Position numbers and translations under genes: made by a program. This document shows positions 63,345-64,000 of a DNA stretch of 64,000 nucleotides, piece by piece. The notes under the pieces are model-generated. The model saw only the letters and a program-made list of their open reading frames with translations. It did no database searches and was not told the DNA's origin. Where the stretch lies: contig OZ037766.1 in the NCBI GenBank assembly GCA_964035545.1, positions 3,158,501-3,222,500 of the forward strand. The letters run 5' to 3'. Origin of the DNA: Bugula neritina. Taxonomy: Eukaryota; Bryozoa; Gymnolaemata; Cheilostomatida; Bugulidae. How positions within the stretch are numbered: position 1 is the first letter of the stretch; each line of letters starts with the position of its first letter.

Positions 63345-63809
63345 GAGAGCATAGCAGACTATCATAATCATAAGGATGGTCAGCCCACTGAGCAAAATCC
63401 AACTCCAACCTTTCATTTGGGTTACCAACGCACTAAAGCATATAATGTAAGACGAACAAAAAACAGTGGTTTTAATGAAACATGTGAAGGAAGCGAACAG
63501 AAAACGTTATCAACAGAGTCAGCTGATATAGAGCAACAGAACTCATCTGACAGCCATCCTCATAGTCAGACTTCATCAGAAGTAACTGAGTTACCAGAAT
63601 CATCAACTACTCAGAAAAAAAGATCTGCACATTCTATTGATAGACGAAAATCAAAAGTTGGAAGAAAAGGCTCAAAAAGATCCAGGTTTAAACAAAAAGC
63701 AACTATTGAAAAAGTAAAAGTTTTTAAAACTTTCACCACTACAGATGAGCAAACTAAATTCTATACTGGAATACCTACACGTTCTCTATACTATTTTTTA
63801 GCAAGGTGA
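63345..63809 (+). CDS. Exon of a transposase-related protein (partial, runs toward the right edge)
   Basis: Open frame upstream of and through 63417, to a possible donor at gcaag/gtgaaa (63808). The body is hydrophilic and Ser/Lys-rich (KKRSAHSIDRRKSKVGRKG), then TFTTTDEQTKFYTGIPTRSL. The segment D(E/D)xxTKFYTGxP recalls the helix-turn-helix entry of DDE_Tnp_4-type (THAP/Harbinger-like) transposases, where it precedes the DDE domain. That domain would be outside the window. It may be an active element, a relic or a domesticated gene. No initiator ATG fits this frame, so an upstream exon is likely. Confidence 0.4.
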   Translation, partial: ESIADYHNHKDGQPTEQNPTPTFHLGYQRTKAYNVRRTKNSGFNETCEGSEQKTLSTESADIEQQNSSDSHPHSQTSSEVTELPESSTTQKKRSAHSIDRRKSKVGRKGSKRSRFKQKATIEKVKVFKTFTTTDEQTKFYTGIPTRSLYYFLAR

Positions 63810-64000
63810 AAATTATGATTTTCTAATTGCAAAGATAGACTATGGTTTATTACAAATAAACAATGCAAGTCTCACTATGCTAAAATTTCTACATTGATTA
63901 AATTTGATGTGTAGTAAAACTGTCATTTTAATTAAATTTGTTGCAGTGTGAGTACATCATTCATACATTTTTTATTAAAGGTGTTGTTTTATGTAAGTTA

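Overview
The window is a piece of an intron-rich, AT-rich animal genome. It holds no prokaryotic-style operons; every sizeable gene is split into many short exons with canonical GT/AG borders, and I assembled the gene models by hand from exon phase. The protein families (EDRF1, long-chain acyl-CoA synthetase, HBS1, Reeler, rhodopsin-like GPCR) together with tRNA-headed SINEs whose core resembles the MetaSINE superfamily suggest a marine invertebrate, most plausibly a lophotrochozoan. I cannot name the species.

Layout. Three genes lie in tandem on the minus strand: the 5' half of an EDRF1 orthologue (5843 down to the left edge), a complete 17-exon ACSL-type acyl-CoA synthetase (19809 down to 10499) and a complete 14-exon protein with three or four CCCH zinc fingers and a C-terminal RING-H2 finger (28797 down to 20948). 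About 2.5 kb of simple-sequence DNA then separates this block, head to head, from a plus-strand HBS1 gene (31274-42191). Next comes a repeat-rich gap with a near-perfect 892-bp inverted repeat (43921-46794) and a 431-bp fold-back element. It is followed by a small secreted Reeler-domain protein with a lysine/glycine-rich tail (48588-51991), a cluster of transposon pieces (52.8-54.4 kb), an orphan GPCR (55312-59404), a probable terminal exon of an unknown minus-strand gene (60109-60306) and a transposase-like exon at the right edge.

The most interesting locus is HBS1. Between shared 5' exons and the GTPase exons sits an 812-nt exon that ends in its own stop codon. It carries the signature of SKI7-like proteins near its C-terminus, so one gene appears able to make both the HBS1 ribosome-rescue GTPase and the SKI7-like exosome adaptor by alternative splicing. 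A second theme is that several tandem-repeat arrays and partial exon duplications contain copies of the authentic splice site of the adjoining exon. This is seen in EDRF1, ACSL and HBS1 and would create rows of decoy splice sites.

Exon boundaries come from reading splice consensus and phase by eye and may be off by a base in places. No transcript evidence was available.
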